In this document: positions 1 to 10,531 of the stretch, piece after piece
Numbering within the stretch: the stretch's first letter is position 1
Layout of the letters: each line of letters starts with the position of its first letter
Assembly (NCBI RefSeq): GCF_948472415.1
Contig: NZ_OX419519.1
Span: forward strand, 7,469,001-7,533,000
Length of the DNA stretch: 64,000 nucleotides
Direction of reading: 5' to 3'
From: Kitasatospora fiedleri
GTDB taxonomy: Bacteria; Actinomycetota; Actinomycetes; Streptomycetales; Streptomycetaceae
The notes under the pieces: model-generated
Told to the model about the DNA's origin: nothing
What the model saw: the letters and a program-made list of their open reading frames with translations, nothing else
The model's database searches: none
Translations under genes and position numbers: made by a program

Positions 1-2109
1 GGCGGCGACGCCGGAGTGTTGCAGGCCGGCCGGGAGGGCGTCGGCCGCGGTGAACGGGATCGTGCCGCTCTGGCCGACGTGCAGGGTGGTCGTCTGGCCG
101 TTGCCGGCGGGCGGGAACTGGGTGGACAGGTCGGTGACGGCCGGGCCGTCCGCGGTGCCGGGGAGGGAGAGGGTCGGGGGCGTCAGGTCGACGCGGAAGT
201 GGCAGGTCGGGGTCGGGCTGCCGCGCAGCAGGCCGTCGTCGCCCTTGGCCGCCCAGCCGTAGCTGTGGCCGTCCTCGAGGAAGCCGGTGGGCAGCGGGTA
301 GCTCGCCTGGTTGCCGGAGGTGACGAAGCCGCTCCAGCCCTCGGCGGACTTGCCGGTGCGCAGGTCCCAGATGTTGGCCCATTCGGTCAGCTGGCCCTGG
401 TTGGGGGAGCGGACGGTCGATGTGAGGCTGAGGTCCTTGGAGGTGATCCAGCCGAAGGAGGACTCCGGGACCTCCGCGCAGGACTCGAGGTCGGGCGCGT
501 TGGGCACGCCGGTGCGCGGGGTGATCGGGCTGGTGCGCGGGTTCTGCGGCACGTCCGGGTACTTGTCGTACAGGACGCCGAGGCTGGCGCCGGTGGTCAG
601 CCGTTTGAAGGCGTTGACGTCGCTCTCGTTCGCGGTGGCGATCTGGAAGCTGATGCTGCCGCCCGCGTTGCTCCCGACGACGCCCGTCACGTCGTAGTTG
701 AACGGGATGTTGCCCCCGCAGCCGGACGAGCCGGTGCCGCCGATCTGCCGGGCCCCCAGGTAGTCCCGCCTGGTCGGCTGGGTGTTCCAGGTGGTGCCGT
801 TGGCCAGGTTGTCGGTGCGGTACGCGGTCACGTCGTACGTGGTCGCGCAGGACCAGTTCGCCGAGTACCGCTGCTCCAGGTTCAGCTGGGCGTAGTCGAC
901 CACCGCGCCGCCCAGCGCGGAGAGGTCGAAGCGGTAGTAGGTGTGGTAGGTCGACGCCGGGCTGCAGGAGCCGCCGGCCGGGTAGGAGCCGCACCGGCCG
1001 ATGCCGGGGTAGTCCGAGTTGCTGCTCCCGGTGTGGTTGTCGTTGTTGAGGGTGGGGTAGGCGGTCTGGACCCAGTTCCAGAGGTTGTTGCCGACCGAGG
1101 TGGGCGTCCACGCCGGGTCGATGTACCAGGGGCCGGTGCCGTTGGCGAGCAGGTCCTGGTCGGGCGTCAGGGTGATCCCGGAGGAGTCCGTGGTGACCGG
1201 CATCCGGGCGACGCGCGCTCCCTGCCCCGGTCCGTCGGCCGAACTCCCGTCGAGGGGCGGGTCCGTGGCCTCCGAGCCGCCCGCGGTCGCGGTGACGGTG
1301 CGCGCGCGGGCGGCGGAAGTGCCCGTCGTGGTGGCCTTGCTGCTGTCCCACATCATCGGCGCCGGCGCGTGCCAGAGCGTCCTGCCGTCGGACGCGGTGG
1401 CGGTGAGGTTGTCGCCGGTGTCGGAGGAGACCGTCACGCCCGTGGTCCGGGTGTCGAAGCGGAGCGACTTGAGCGCCGGATTGGCCGCGGCCGCCGCCGA
1501 CTTCAGGACGAGGACGGTGGTGAAGCCGCCGAACTTGGTGGCGGTCACCTTCAGCTCGGTGTCCTGGTCGACGGTGTAGGTCAGCGAGTCACCGCTGACC
1601 CGGGGTGCGGACAGCGGCAACGGCGAGGTGAGGGAGAGCTGTTCACCACCGGGAGCGGTCAGGGTGGCCAGCTGGTCGCCCCCGCCCTTCGACAGCCGCA
1701 GGCCGCTGGGGGAGACCCGGGGCGAGTAGCTGCCGTCCGAGTTCGCCACCAGGGTGGCGTCCAGGTCGGCCCAGTCGCCGTCCTTGCGCATCCGCTGCTG
1801 CTCCAGGTGCAGCGACTGGTACAGGTGCCCTTGCGGCGTCGCGGCGGTCTCGCTGAACTCGGTGGTCAGCCCGGGGACGGGCACCTGGGCGCCGGTGGAC
1901 TTCGCCGAGGCCAGCGCCCGCTCGGTCTCGGACGACGCCTGGGCGGCATCGAGGTGCGTCCGGTCGGCCGCCGCGACCTGGTCGGCGGTCAACCCCTCGG
2001 TCGCGGCGTGGGCATGGGGAATCGAGGCAGGTAGTGCGCATGTCCAGAGGGCCACCAGAGCGGCGAGTGACACGCGGCCGCTGAGGGGGCGGCGAGGGCG
2101 CAGGGCCAT
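1..2109 (-). CDS. Secreted DNRLRE-type surface protein, partial
   Basis: The gene reads leftwards and leaves the window at its left edge, so about 703 N-terminal residues are visible. The ATG at 2107-2109 has GGAG seven bases upstream and opens a Sec signal peptide (basic MALRPRR, hydrophobic core, cleavage near HAHA-A). A stretch at about residues 350-480 looks like a DNRLRE beta-sandwich (YYRFDLSAL, TTWNTQPTRR, FNYDVTGVVG), and a proline-rich PPTLSLPG segment follows. Large exported proteins of this kind often lie next to RHS/WapA proteins in streptomycetes, as here. No catalytic residues were recognised, and a role at the cell surface is inferred from the signal peptide and context only. 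Confidence 0.8.
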   Translation of the reverse strand, partial: MALRPRRPLSGRVSLAALVALWTCALPASIPHAHAATEGLTADQVAAADRTHLDAAQASSETERALASAKSTGAQVPVPGLTTEFSETAATPQGHLYQSLHLEQQRMRKDGDWADLDATLVANSDGSYSPRVSPSGLRLSKGGGDQLATLTAPGGEQLSLTSPLPLSAPRVSGDSLTYTVDQDTELKVTATKFGGFTTVLVLKSAAAAANPALKSLRFDTRTTGVTVSSDTGDNLTATASDGRTLWHAPAPMMWDSSKATTTGTSAARARTVTATAGGSEATDPPLDGSSADGPGQGARVARMPVTTDSSGITLTPDQDLLANGTGPWYIDPAWTPTSVGNNLWNWVQTAYPTLNNDNHTGSSNSDYPGIGRCGSYPAGGSCSPASTYHTYYRFDLSALGGAVVDYAQLNLEQRYSANWSCATTYDVTAYRTDNLANGTTWNTQPTRRDYLGARQIGGTGSSGCGGNIPFNYDVTGVVGSNAGGSISFQIATANESDVNAFKRLTTGASLGVLYDKYPDVPQNPRTSPITPRTGVPNAPDLESCAEVPESSFGWITSKDLSLTSTVRSPNQGQLTEWANIWDLRTGKSAEGWSGFVTSGNQASYPLPTGFLEDGHSYGWAAKGDDGLLRGSPTPTCHFRVDLTPPTLSLPGTADGPAVTDLSTQFPPAGNGQTTTLHVGQSGTIPFTAADALPAGLQHSGVAA

Positions 2110-2386
2110 GGGCGATCTCCAACGGAAGACTCCCGCCCGGTCGGGCAGAGGACTGGGGAATGATCGGTCATGCCTCTGACCGGACCAAGCGATGACCGGT
2201 CGGCTATGGCCCCTTTGTGAAGGCGTGGGCGATTGGTGCGGGGAGTGAGATGAATCACGTACACGACCTGCCCGATATCTCCCCTGTGGTTTCCGCCGAC
2301 GCCGTAAAGTCCTCCCGCCCATCGATGGTGCACGACTCTGACGCACCGACACACCGGCCAACAGGCATGCAGGAGGGGACAGAACG
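2110..2386. promoter_or_regulatory. Divergent intergenic region with TGACCGG repeats
   Basis: This 277-bp region separates two divergent exported-protein genes and must hold both promoters. It contains ATGATCGGTCAT and two TGACCGG copies between about 2159 and 2201, a possible operator cluster. AGGAGGGG at 2371-2378 is the ribosome-binding site of the rightward gene. The -10/-35 boxes could not be assigned with confidence. Confidence 0.4.
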
Positions 2387-5300
2387 GTGTCGCAACAAGC
2401 GAACCGAAGGGTTTCGGCCCGAAGAGGAACGCGGCGACGGGACGGCTCCCGGCTGCCGGTCATCGCTGTCAGCACGTTGGCGGTCATCGCCTCGCTGCTG
2501 GGCCCCGTGAGCCTCGCGGCTGCGGCCGACGACTCGAACAAGATCTGGGAGCCGCCGGACTCACCGATCACCCTGACCCCCTCGATTCCCGTCAGGGACG
2601 CGGGTGTTCATGCCGCTGTCGATGGCAAGCAGCGGCAGGGCGCCGCGAAGGTGGTGGAACGCAAGGAGGTCAAGGAGGCCTCTGCGACCATCGATCTGGC
2701 GAAGGCTCGCTCCGCCGACCGGGTGCAGGCGACCGGCCTCCCGGTGTGGCTGGCACCGGCCGATCCGATGGCGCCGCGCGTCGAAGCGGCTTCGGGGTCG
2801 GTCGACGTCACGCAACTGTCGTCCAAGGCCGCCGCCGCGGCCGGCGTCGACGGCCTGCTGGTGAAGCTGGAGCCCAAGAACGTCAAGGATGCCGGCAAGG
2901 TCCAGGTGGCCCTGGACGTCTCGGCGCTCGACGCCGCCAGCGCCGGAGCGTTCTCGCAGCGCGGCCGGCTCGTCCTCCTCCCCTCCTGCGCGCTGACCAC
3001 CCCGGACGTCCAGGCGTGCCGCACCAAGACTCCGGTGGCCGCGCACGTGGACGCCGACCGCAAGCAGGTCGTCGCCGACGTCGACCTGTCCGCCCGGGCG
3101 ACGCCCTCGTCGCAGTCGGCCTTCGCGGCGACCGGCGCGCAGTCGGGCGCGGGCCCGATGCTGCTGGCGCAGGACACGACCGCGTCCGGCGGCGGCGGCG
3201 ACTACAAGGCGTCCGACCTGAACCCGTCGGCCGGGTGGAGCGCGGGCAGTTCCAGCGGTGGAATGACGTACTCGTACGCCGTGCAGAGCCCGTCCACGCT
3301 CGGCGGCCAGGTGCCGGCGGTCAGCTTCGGGTACGACTCCTCGTCCGTGGACGGCAAGACGTCGGCGACCAACTCGCAGGCGTCCTGGATCGGCGACGGC
3401 TGGGACTACACCCCGGGTTTCATCGAGCGCACCTACAAGCCGTGTGACAAGGCCGGGATCGCCGACTCGGGCGACCTGTGCTGGGCGGGCCAGAACGCGA
3501 CCATGTCGCTCGGCGGGCACTCCGGTCAGCTGGTCCGCGACGACAACAGCGGCGTGTGGCGGCTGAAGGACGACGACGGAACGAAGATCGAGTTCCGGAC
3601 CGGAGCGTCCAACGGCGCGGAGAACGGCGAGTACGTCAAGGTCACCGACACCTCCGGCAACGCCTACTACTTCGGCGCCAACCACCTGCCCGCCGCGGAC
3701 GGCAGCGGCGTGACCGGCACCGGCCCGGCGACCAACTCGGTCTCCACCGTGCCCGTCTACTCGCCCGCCGCCGGGGACCCGTGCAACGCCAAGACCTGGT
3801 GCCAGATGGCCCAGCGCTGGGGCCTGGACTACATCGTCGACGCCCACGGCAACCTGGTCACCGTCACCTGGTCCCCCGAGACCAACTCCTACTCCCGCGG
3901 CGGCGGTCAGAACAAGGGCACCGGCACCCGCACCGCCTACGTGCGCGCCAACCTGCCCGCCCGGATCGCCTACGGGCAGCTCCTGGGCGAGCAGCTCGCG
4001 GCCGGCGGCACGCTGGAGCCCGCCGCGCGGATCGACTTCACGACCGCGGAGCGCTGCCTGGCGGACGAGTCCTTCGACTGCGACCCGGCCAAGCGGACCG
4101 TCGCCAACAAGCTGAAGTGGCCCGACGTCCCGGTCGACCAGGAGTGCAAGTCCGACGGGGCCTGCACCAATGTCAGCCCCACCTTCTTCACCACCCGCCG
4201 CCTGGTCGGGATCGACACCGCCGTCCGCAGCAACAACACCTGGAAGAACGTCGACTCCTACGTCCTGACCCAGAGCTTCCCGCCGACGGGCGACGCCGGC
4301 GGCGAAGTCCCGCTCTGGCTCGACCGCATCCAGCGCACCGGCAAGGCGTCCACCGCCGACTCGCCGTCCGTCCCGCTGCCGCCGGTCTCCTTCGGCTACC
4401 AGATGCTGCCCAACCGCGTCGACGGCGTCGCCTCCTCCGCCAACGGGGCGACCTTCCTCGACAACCACCGCCCCCGGATCTCGACGATCCAGACCGAGAC
4501 CGGCGGCACCCTCCACGTCGACTACGAACTGCCCGGCTGCTCGCGGCTCCAGAACGTCATGCCGCGGGCCGAGGACGACAACGACATGGCGTGCTTCCCG
4601 GTGCGGTGGACCCCGCCGGGCTCGCTCGCCGGAGCCGACCCGATCCTCGACTGGTTCAACCACTACCGGGTCAAGTCGACCACCGTCGAGGACCTGGCCG
4701 GCACCTCCAGCAAGCTCACCGTCACCGCCTACACGTACGGCAAGGCGGCCTGGCACCGCGACGACAGCGAGTACACCGACCCCAAGTCCCGGACCTGGGG
4801 CGACTTCCGCGGCTTCGCCACCGTCACCGCCGTCACCGGCGCGGACGACACCCCCAAGACCAAGACCCGCACCACCTACCTGCAGGGCATGGACGGGGAC
4901 AGGACCCGCACCGGCAGCCGCTCCGTCCGCGTGGCGGACGCCCTCGGCGAGACCGTCACCGACGACGACTGGCTGTCCGGCAACGTCCTCCAGAACGAGA
5001 CCTTCGACAACGCCGGCGACACCGCCGCGGCAGCCGTCACCGTCAACCGGCTGACGCAGCCGTCCTCCACGGCCACGCACGCCAAGACCGGGAACACCAC
5101 GCTCGACGTGCCGCTGGTCGCACGCTACCCGGGCACGGTCAGCACCTCCACCACCAAGGAGAAGAAGACCGACGGCTCGGACCAGGTCACCAGCACCACG
5201 ACCACCATGGACCCGGCCGCCAACAACCGCGTCACCTCCGTGCTCGGCAGGGCCACCGGCCTGCCCGACACCTGCGTGCGCACCACGTACGCCACCGGAC

Positions 5301-8300
5301 CCGACCCGCAGCGCACCGACCTGGTGGCCGAGACGCTGATGGTCAGCGGCACGGACGCCTGCACCGCCAAGCCGGCCGCCGGCAACACGGTGTCCGGGGC
5401 CCGCGCGTTCTACGACGGCAAGCCCTACCAGCAGGCGGGCGCCACCGCGGACCCGACGAGCAGCCAGGTCCTCGGGTCCTTCGACGGGACGGGCAACGCC
5501 GGCTACGTCGCGACCAGCACCAGCACCTTCGACGCCTACGGCCGGGTGGCCACCGTCACCGACCCCCTCAGCACCGACGCACAGCACCCCAAGGGCACCG
5601 CCACCACGACGACCACCTACACGGTGGCCGCGGCGGGCGAGCTGCCCACCAGCGTGACCTCCACCAGCCCGGCGCCGGGCAGCACCGGCACCTGGAAGAC
5701 CGTCACCACGCTGGACCCGCGCCGCAACCTGCCGCTGAGCGTCACGGACCTCAACGGCAAGACCACCAACGAGGCCTACGACGCGCTCGGCCGACTGACC
5801 GCGGTCTGGCAGCCGGGACGCGCGACGACCGTCCCGGCCAACCTCACCTACGCGTACACGCTCGACCCCGATCGCAAGGTCCCGGCCTACGTCACCAGCA
5901 GCAGCCTGACCAGTGACACCACCCCGCCGACCTACCACCGCTCCATCGAGATCATGGACGGGCTCGGCCGCACCCGGCAGACCCAGGAGAACGCGGTCGG
6001 CACGGGCACCTACACCGGCCGGCTGATCTCCGACACCCTCTACGACTCGCACGGGCGCGCCTACAAGACCAACGCGCCCTGGTACAACTCCTCGGCGCCG
6101 TCCGGCACCCTGGTCGTCCCGGACACCACCCCCGACGCGGCCGACGCCGCCATCCCGTCGCAGACCGTGCTGGCCTTCGACGGCCGGGGACGGACGGTCA
6201 CCTCGACCTTCCGGTCGATGGGCGCCGACCAGTGGTCGACCACCACCGCCTACCCGGGCGCGGACCGCGTCGACACCACCCCGCCCAAGGGCTCCGCACC
6301 GACCACCACCGTCACCGACGCGCGCGGCCGGACCGGCGAACTGTGGCAGTACGGCACCGCCACCCCGACCGGACAGGCCGCCGACGCCACCATCACCCGC
6401 TACACCTACACCGTCGACGGCAAGCCGCTGACCCGCAAGGACGCGGCGGGCAACACCTGGTCCTACGAGTACGACCAGCGCGGACGGCAGACCAAGGCGA
6501 CCGACCCCGACAGCGGAGTCTCCCTCCAGACCTGGGACGACGCCGGGCACCTCACCTCGGCCACCGACGCCCGCAACACCACCCTGTCCTACACGTACGA
6601 CCTGATCGGCCGGAAGACCGGCAGTTTCCAGGGCGGCACCGGTGCCGCCAACCAACTGGCGGCCTGGACCTTCGACACGGTCACCAACGGCAAGGGCAAG
6701 CCCGCCTCCTCTACCCGCTACACCAGCGGTGCCGGCGGCCCGGCGTACACCACGGCCGTCACCGGGTACGACGACGCCTACCGTGCCACCGGCACCACGA
6801 TCACCATCCCCGGCACCGAGGTCGGCCAAGCCGCCGGAACGACGTTCACCTACACCACCTCCAGCACCTACGACCGGGTCACCGGCAACGTCCAGACCAC
6901 CAAGCTGCCGGCCGTCGGCGATCTCCCGAGCGAGGAGCTCGGCTACTCCTACGGCATCGACGGGATCCTCCAGGGCTACGGCGGCCTGGTGACGTACGAC
7001 CGGCAGACCCAGGTCGACGCCTTCGGGCGCCCGACCAGCACGGTCGTCAACCCCTACGGCACCCAGGTCGTCGCCAGGACCGTCTACGACCAGGCGACCG
7101 GTCAGACCCTCAGCCAGAGCGTCGACCGGCAGACCCAGGCCGCCGCCCCGACCCAGCTCACCGCGTACACCTACAACCCGGCCGGCCGGGTCACCTCGAT
7201 CACCGACACCCCCGACAACGCGCCGGCGCTGGCGGACCGCCAGTGCTTCAGCTACGACGCGCTCGGCCGCCTGACCACCGCCTGGACCGACAAGGGCGGC
7301 ATCACCACCCCGGCGGCCGGCGAGCACAAGGCGCTCTCGCAGGGCGCCTGCACCAACACCACCCCCACCAGCGGGGCGGTCGCCCCGGCGACCAACACCG
7401 TCGGCGGCGGCAACCCGTACTGGCAGGACTACACCTACGACGTCACCGGCAACCGGACCAGCCGGACCGACCACGCGGTCGGCAGCTCGGCGCCCGTGGT
7501 GCTGAACCCGTCGCAGATCACCCAGATCGCCGCGGCCAGCGACGCCGGCCAGAGCTGGGGCGTCGCCCTGGCCGACGGCAAGGTCTGGACCTCCCGTCAG
7601 AACGCGGACGGCACCTGGGGGCTGTACACCGACCTGATGGCCCAGGCCGGCCCGCTCAGCTCCGTCACCTCCGTCTCGGCGGCCGTCAGCAACGGCCAAC
7701 TGCAGGTCATGGCGGTCGCCGGCGGCAAGCTCTGGCACACCCTCCGCAAGGCGGACGGCACCTGGCAGGCGTGGGGCGACGTGTCCAGCGTCGTCGGCGC
7801 CCTGGCCTCGCCGAGCCAGCTCGCGCTGACCGCGACCTCCTCCGGCCTGGAGGTGCTCACCTTCTCCGGCGGCAAGCTCTGGCACACCCTGCGCAGGGCC
7901 GACGGCACCTGGCAGACGCAGGGCTGGGGCGACGTGTTCAGCGTCGTCGGCACCCTCTCCAACCCGACCCAGATGGCCGCCGCGGCCACCGGCTCGGGCC
8001 TGGAGATCGGCGTCTCGGCGGGCGGAAAGCTCTGGCACACCGTCCGCAGGGCCGACGGCACCTGGCAGACGCAGGGCTGGGGCGACGTCTACAGCGTCAC
8101 CGGTGCCCTGACCGGGGCCCAGACCGGCGCCGGACAGCTCGCGCTGGCCAACACCACCGCCGGCCTCCAGGTCGTCAACCTGGCCTCCGGCAAACCCTGG
8201 CACGTGATCCGCAACTCCGCCGGCCAGTGGACCACCTGGGCCGACGTCACCTCCACCGCCGGAGCCGTCCCCGCCCTCACCACCATCGGAGCGGTGGGCT

Positions 8301-10528
8301 ACGGCACCGACCTCAAGCTCCTGGGCGCGGGCTCCGGAAAGATCGACTACAGCAAGCGCAACGACAGCTCCTCCACCTGGTCCCCCTGGACGCAGCTGCT
8401 CCAGACCGCGACCGCCAACACCACCACCACGTCCACCTACCCGGCCGCCGGAACGGCCAACACCCCCACCGGCGGCGGCGCCGGCACCGGCGGCGCGCAC
8501 GCCCTGCTCGGTGCCTCCTCCACCGGCCCCAGCGGCGTCAGCTCCGCGAACCTGAAGTACGACGCCGCCGGCAACACCACCGAGATCGCCGACACCTCAG
8601 GCAAGACCACCTACACCTGGAACTCCGAAGGCAGACTCGCCAAGACCTCCCAGGCAGCCGGCGACACCACCTACCTCTACGACGCCGACGGCAACCAGCT
8701 CATCCGCCGCAACCCCGGCGGCAAGATCACCATCAGCCTCGGCGCCGACGAGGCCACCTACGACCTCACCACCAAGACGCTCTCCGGCACCCGCTACTAC
8801 CCGATGCCCAACGGCATCACCGCCGTCCGCACCGGCTCCGCTCCCACTCTCAGCTTCCAGATCTCCGACCACCACGGCACCGGAACGCTCGCCGTCGACT
8901 CCGCCACCCTCCAGGTGGCACGCCGACCCAGCGACCCGTTCGGCAACCCCCGCGGCACCCAGCCCACCACCTGGGCCGGCGACCACGGCTTCGTCGGCGG
9001 CACCAAGGACGACACCACCGGACTCACCAACCTCGGAGCCCGCGAGTACCAACCCCTCCTCGGGCGGTTCCTCAGCCCCGATCCGCTGCTCGGCCCCGCC
9101 GACCCCCAGCAGTGGAACGGCTACGCCTACAGCAACAACGACCCCGTCAGCAGCAGCGACCCGACCGGCCTGTTCCACGCCGCCCTGACCGACGGCGGTG
9201 GCAGCGGCGACGTCGTGACCGACGACAGCACCCCGGACACCTCCTCCTCGCCTGTTGCCGCACAGAGCGACAACAGCAACAAAACGAAGGTCAAGAAGAA
9301 GAGCTTCTGGGGCAAGGTCGCCGACTGGGGGTACCACCACGGCGGCGAAGTCCTGGGGGCCGCCCTGGAGACTGTCACCTACGCAGGCTGCTGGGTCGGC
9401 GCCACCGCCGGCGCCCCCGAGACCGGAGGCACCAGCCTCCTCGCGGCAGCAGCTGGCTGCGGAGCCGCCTCCGCCGCGATCGGTGCCTGGACCACCAACA
9501 TCCTCACTCCGGGAGCGGACCACTCACTCGGCGGCGTCGCCACCGACATGGCCGTGGCCGCGTCCGTCGGAGCACTGTTCTCGGCCGGCTCGCACGCGGC
9601 GGGCGAACTGATAGCACCGCTGGTCCGCAAAGTCATCGGCGGAGCAGCCGACGAGGCGACGGCACTGGGCCGAGCCGGGGCCGAGCCGGAGCCGTCCGGA
9701 GGCTGCCCCAACAGCTTCCCCGCAGGCACGCCGGTCCTGCTCGCCGACGGCACCGCCAAGCCCATCGACCAACTCGCCCAGGGCGACCAGGTCACGGCGA
9801 CCGACCCCGAGACCGACACCACGTCCGCGGAAACCGTCACCAACACCTTCACCACCCCGGACGACCAGGAATTCACCACCCTCACCCTGACCACCGGCGA
9901 GGGCCCCGCCCCTCTCCACACGCTCACCTCGACTCAGCACCACCCCTTCTGGGACGTCACCACCGGCCAGTGGACGGACGCCGCCGAGCTCAAGGCCAGC
10001 GACAAGGTACGCACGGACACCGGAAGCACCGTGACGGTCCTGAAGGTGACCAACTACCTCACGGCCCCGACGACCGCCTACAACCTCACCGTCGCCGACC
10101 TCCACACGTACTATGTACTCGCGGGCACGACGCCGGTATTGGTGCATAACACCAGTCCTGTTGGGCCTGGATGTGCTACGGGTAAGGCTCCGCGTACGCC
10201 TGATGGCAAATTCTCGAAGCGAAATGGGGAACCGGGAACCGATGGTTCTCTCGATGAGAGAACAGTCTTGGATCAGCTTGAACTGGATGGCGCTCCAGTA
10301 ATTCGAGGCCAGGTTTATGCAAGGGTTCCAGGATTCCCTCTGCGCAAGTATGACGGTGCTGTTCAGATCGATGGGCGCTGGCTTGGTGTGGAGACAAAGG
10401 GGGGAACTTCACCCTTGACTCCGCCGCAGAGGGTATTTGATAACTGGCTGAACACGCCGGGGAACTCAGTTACGACCAGCGGGGGCATCACCCTGGAGGG
10501 GACCTTCAACGCCTGGGTGCCAAGGTGA
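2387..10528 (+). CDS. RHS/YD-repeat polymorphic toxin with Hint domain and nuclease-like tip
   Basis: The 2,713-residue protein starts at GTG 2387, eight bases after AGGAGGGG. The order is: basic N-terminus and signal peptide (cleavage near residue 47); an N-terminal secretion region; many YD repeats (YDALGR, YDQRGR, YTYDLIGR); a tandem-repeat insertion at about residues 1705-2006; the RHS-associated core ending YSNNDPVSSSDPTGL near 2258; an Ala/Gly-rich hydrophobic stretch; and a pre-toxin Hint domain from Cys2440 to Asn2588 (CPNSFPAGTPVLL, TSTQHHPFWD, TPVLVHN). The last ~125 residues carry D2656 and E2669-T-K2671, an arrangement like PD-(D/E)xK nucleases. In known polymorphic toxins the RHS shell encloses the toxin and the Hint domain can release it. 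Export and antibacterial use are inferred. The coding sequence after about 10145 has visibly lower G+C than the shell, as expected for an exchanged tip. Confidence 0.93.
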   Translation: MSQQANRRVSARRGTRRRDGSRLPVIAVSTLAVIASLLGPVSLAAAADDSNKIWEPPDSPITLTPSIPVRDAGVHAAVDGKQRQGAAKVVERKEVKEASATIDLAKARSADRVQATGLPVWLAPADPMAPRVEAASGSVDVTQLSSKAAAAAGVDGLLVKLEPKNVKDAGKVQVALDVSALDAASAGAFSQRGRLVLLPSCALTTPDVQACRTKTPVAAHVDADRKQVVADVDLSARATPSSQSAFAATGAQSGAGPMLLAQDTTASGGGGDYKASDLNPSAGWSAGSSSGGMTYSYAVQSPSTLGGQVPAVSFGYDSSSVDGKTSATNSQASWIGDGWDYTPGFIERTYKPCDKAGIADSGDLCWAGQNATMSLGGHSGQLVRDDNSGVWRLKDDDGTKIEFRTGASNGAENGEYVKVTDTSGNAYYFGANHLPAADGSGVTGTGPATNSVSTVPVYSPAAGDPCNAKTWCQMAQRWGLDYIVDAHGNLVTVTWSPETNSYSRGGGQNKGTGTRTAYVRANLPARIAYGQLLGEQLAAGGTLEPAARIDFTTAERCLADESFDCDPAKRTVANKLKWPDVPVDQECKSDGACTNVSPTFFTTRRLVGIDTAVRSNNTWKNVDSYVLTQSFPPTGDAGGEVPLWLDRIQRTGKASTADSPSVPLPPVSFGYQMLPNRVDGVASSANGATFLDNHRPRISTIQTETGGTLHVDYELPGCSRLQNVMPRAEDDNDMACFPVRWTPPGSLAGADPILDWFNHYRVKSTTVEDLAGTSSKLTVTAYTYGKAAWHRDDSEYTDPKSRTWGDFRGFATVTAVTGADDTPKTKTRTTYLQGMDGDRTRTGSRSVRVADALGETVTDDDWLSGNVLQNETFDNAGDTAAAAVTVNRLTQPSSTATHAKTGNTTLDVPLVARYPGTVSTSTTKEKKTDGSDQVTSTTTTMDPAANNRVTSVLGRATGLPDTCVRTTYATGPDPQRTDLVAETLMVSGTDACTAKPAAGNTVSGARAFYDGKPYQQAGATADPTSSQVLGSFDGTGNAGYVATSTSTFDAYGRVATVTDPLSTDAQHPKGTATTTTTYTVAAAGELPTSVTSTSPAPGSTGTWKTVTTLDPRRNLPLSVTDLNGKTTNEAYDALGRLTAVWQPGRATTVPANLTYAYTLDPDRKVPAYVTSSSLTSDTTPPTYHRSIEIMDGLGRTRQTQENAVGTGTYTGRLISDTLYDSHGRAYKTNAPWYNSSAPSGTLVVPDTTPDAADAAIPSQTVLAFDGRGRTVTSTFRSMGADQWSTTTAYPGADRVDTTPPKGSAPTTTVTDARGRTGELWQYGTATPTGQAADATITRYTYTVDGKPLTRKDAAGNTWSYEYDQRGRQTKATDPDSGVSLQTWDDAGHLTSATDARNTTLSYTYDLIGRKTGSFQGGTGAANQLAAWTFDTVTNGKGKPASSTRYTSGAGGPAYTTAVTGYDDAYRATGTTITIPGTEVGQAAGTTFTYTTSSTYDRVTGNVQTTKLPAVGDLPSEELGYSYGIDGILQGYGGLVTYDRQTQVDAFGRPTSTVVNPYGTQVVARTVYDQATGQTLSQSVDRQTQAAAPTQLTAYTYNPAGRVTSITDTPDNAPALADRQCFSYDALGRLTTAWTDKGGITTPAAGEHKALSQGACTNTTPTSGAVAPATNTVGGGNPYWQDYTYDVTGNRTSRTDHAVGSSAPVVLNPSQITQIAAASDAGQSWGVALADGKVWTSRQNADGTWGLYTDLMAQAGPLSSVTSVSAAVSNGQLQVMAVAGGKLWHTLRKADGTWQAWGDVSSVVGALASPSQLALTATSSGLEVLTFSGGKLWHTLRRADGTWQTQGWGDVFSVVGTLSNPTQMAAAATGSGLEIGVSAGGKLWHTVRRADGTWQTQGWGDVYSVTGALTGAQTGAGQLALANTTAGLQVVNLASGKPWHVIRNSAGQWTTWADVTSTAGAVPALTTIGAVGYGTDLKLLGAGSGKIDYSKRNDSSSTWSPWTQLLQTATANTTTTSTYPAAGTANTPTGGGAGTGGAHALLGASSTGPSGVSSANLKYDAAGNTTEIADTSGKTTYTWNSEGRLAKTSQAAGDTTYLYDADGNQLIRRNPGGKITISLGADEATYDLTTKTLSGTRYYPMPNGITAVRTGSAPTLSFQISDHHGTGTLAVDSATLQVARRPSDPFGNPRGTQPTTWAGDHGFVGGTKDDTTGLTNLGAREYQPLLGRFLSPDPLLGPADPQQWNGYAYSNNDPVSSSDPTGLFHAALTDGGGSGDVVTDDSTPDTSSSPVAAQSDNSNKTKVKKKSFWGKVADWGYHHGGEVLGAALETVTYAGCWVGATAGAPETGGTSLLAAAAGCGAASAAIGAWTTNILTPGADHSLGGVATDMAVAASVGALFSAGSHAAGELIAPLVRKVIGGAADEATALGRAGAEPEPSGGCPNSFPAGTPVLLADGTAKPIDQLAQGDQVTATDPETDTTSAETVTNTFTTPDDQEFTTLTLTTGEGPAPLHTLTSTQHHPFWDVTTGQWTDAAELKASDKVRTDTGSTVTVLKVTNYLTAPTTAYNLTVADLHTYYVLAGTTPVLVHNTSPVGPGCATGKAPRTPDGKFSKRNGEPGTDGSLDERTVLDQLELDGAPVIRGQVYARVPGFPLRKYDGAVQIDGRWLGVETKGGTSPLTPPQRVFDNWLNTPGNSVTTSGGITLEGTFNAWVPR
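7500..8404 (+). repeat. Six tandem ~50-residue lectin-like repeats inside the RHS shell
   Basis: Six degenerate units of about 50 codons are seen. Units 2-4 share GGKLWHT(L/V)R(K/R)ADGTWQ and WGDV(S/F/Y)S and are also nearly identical in DNA; units 1, 5 and 6 keep the GK and W positions only. The pattern of one Trp-rich strand per blade resembles tectonin or PLL-type six-bladed propeller lectins. It interrupts the YD repeats. A carbohydrate-binding role is inferred. Confidence 0.75.
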
Positions 10529-10531
10529 TTG

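Noticed and set aside
2561..8500. A very long open frame (about 1,979 codons) on the minus strand opposite the RHS gene
   Set aside because: It is Gly/Arg/Val-rich without domains. Such antisense frames are normal opposite strongly codon-biased high-G+C genes, and the plus-strand protein has clear domains throughout.
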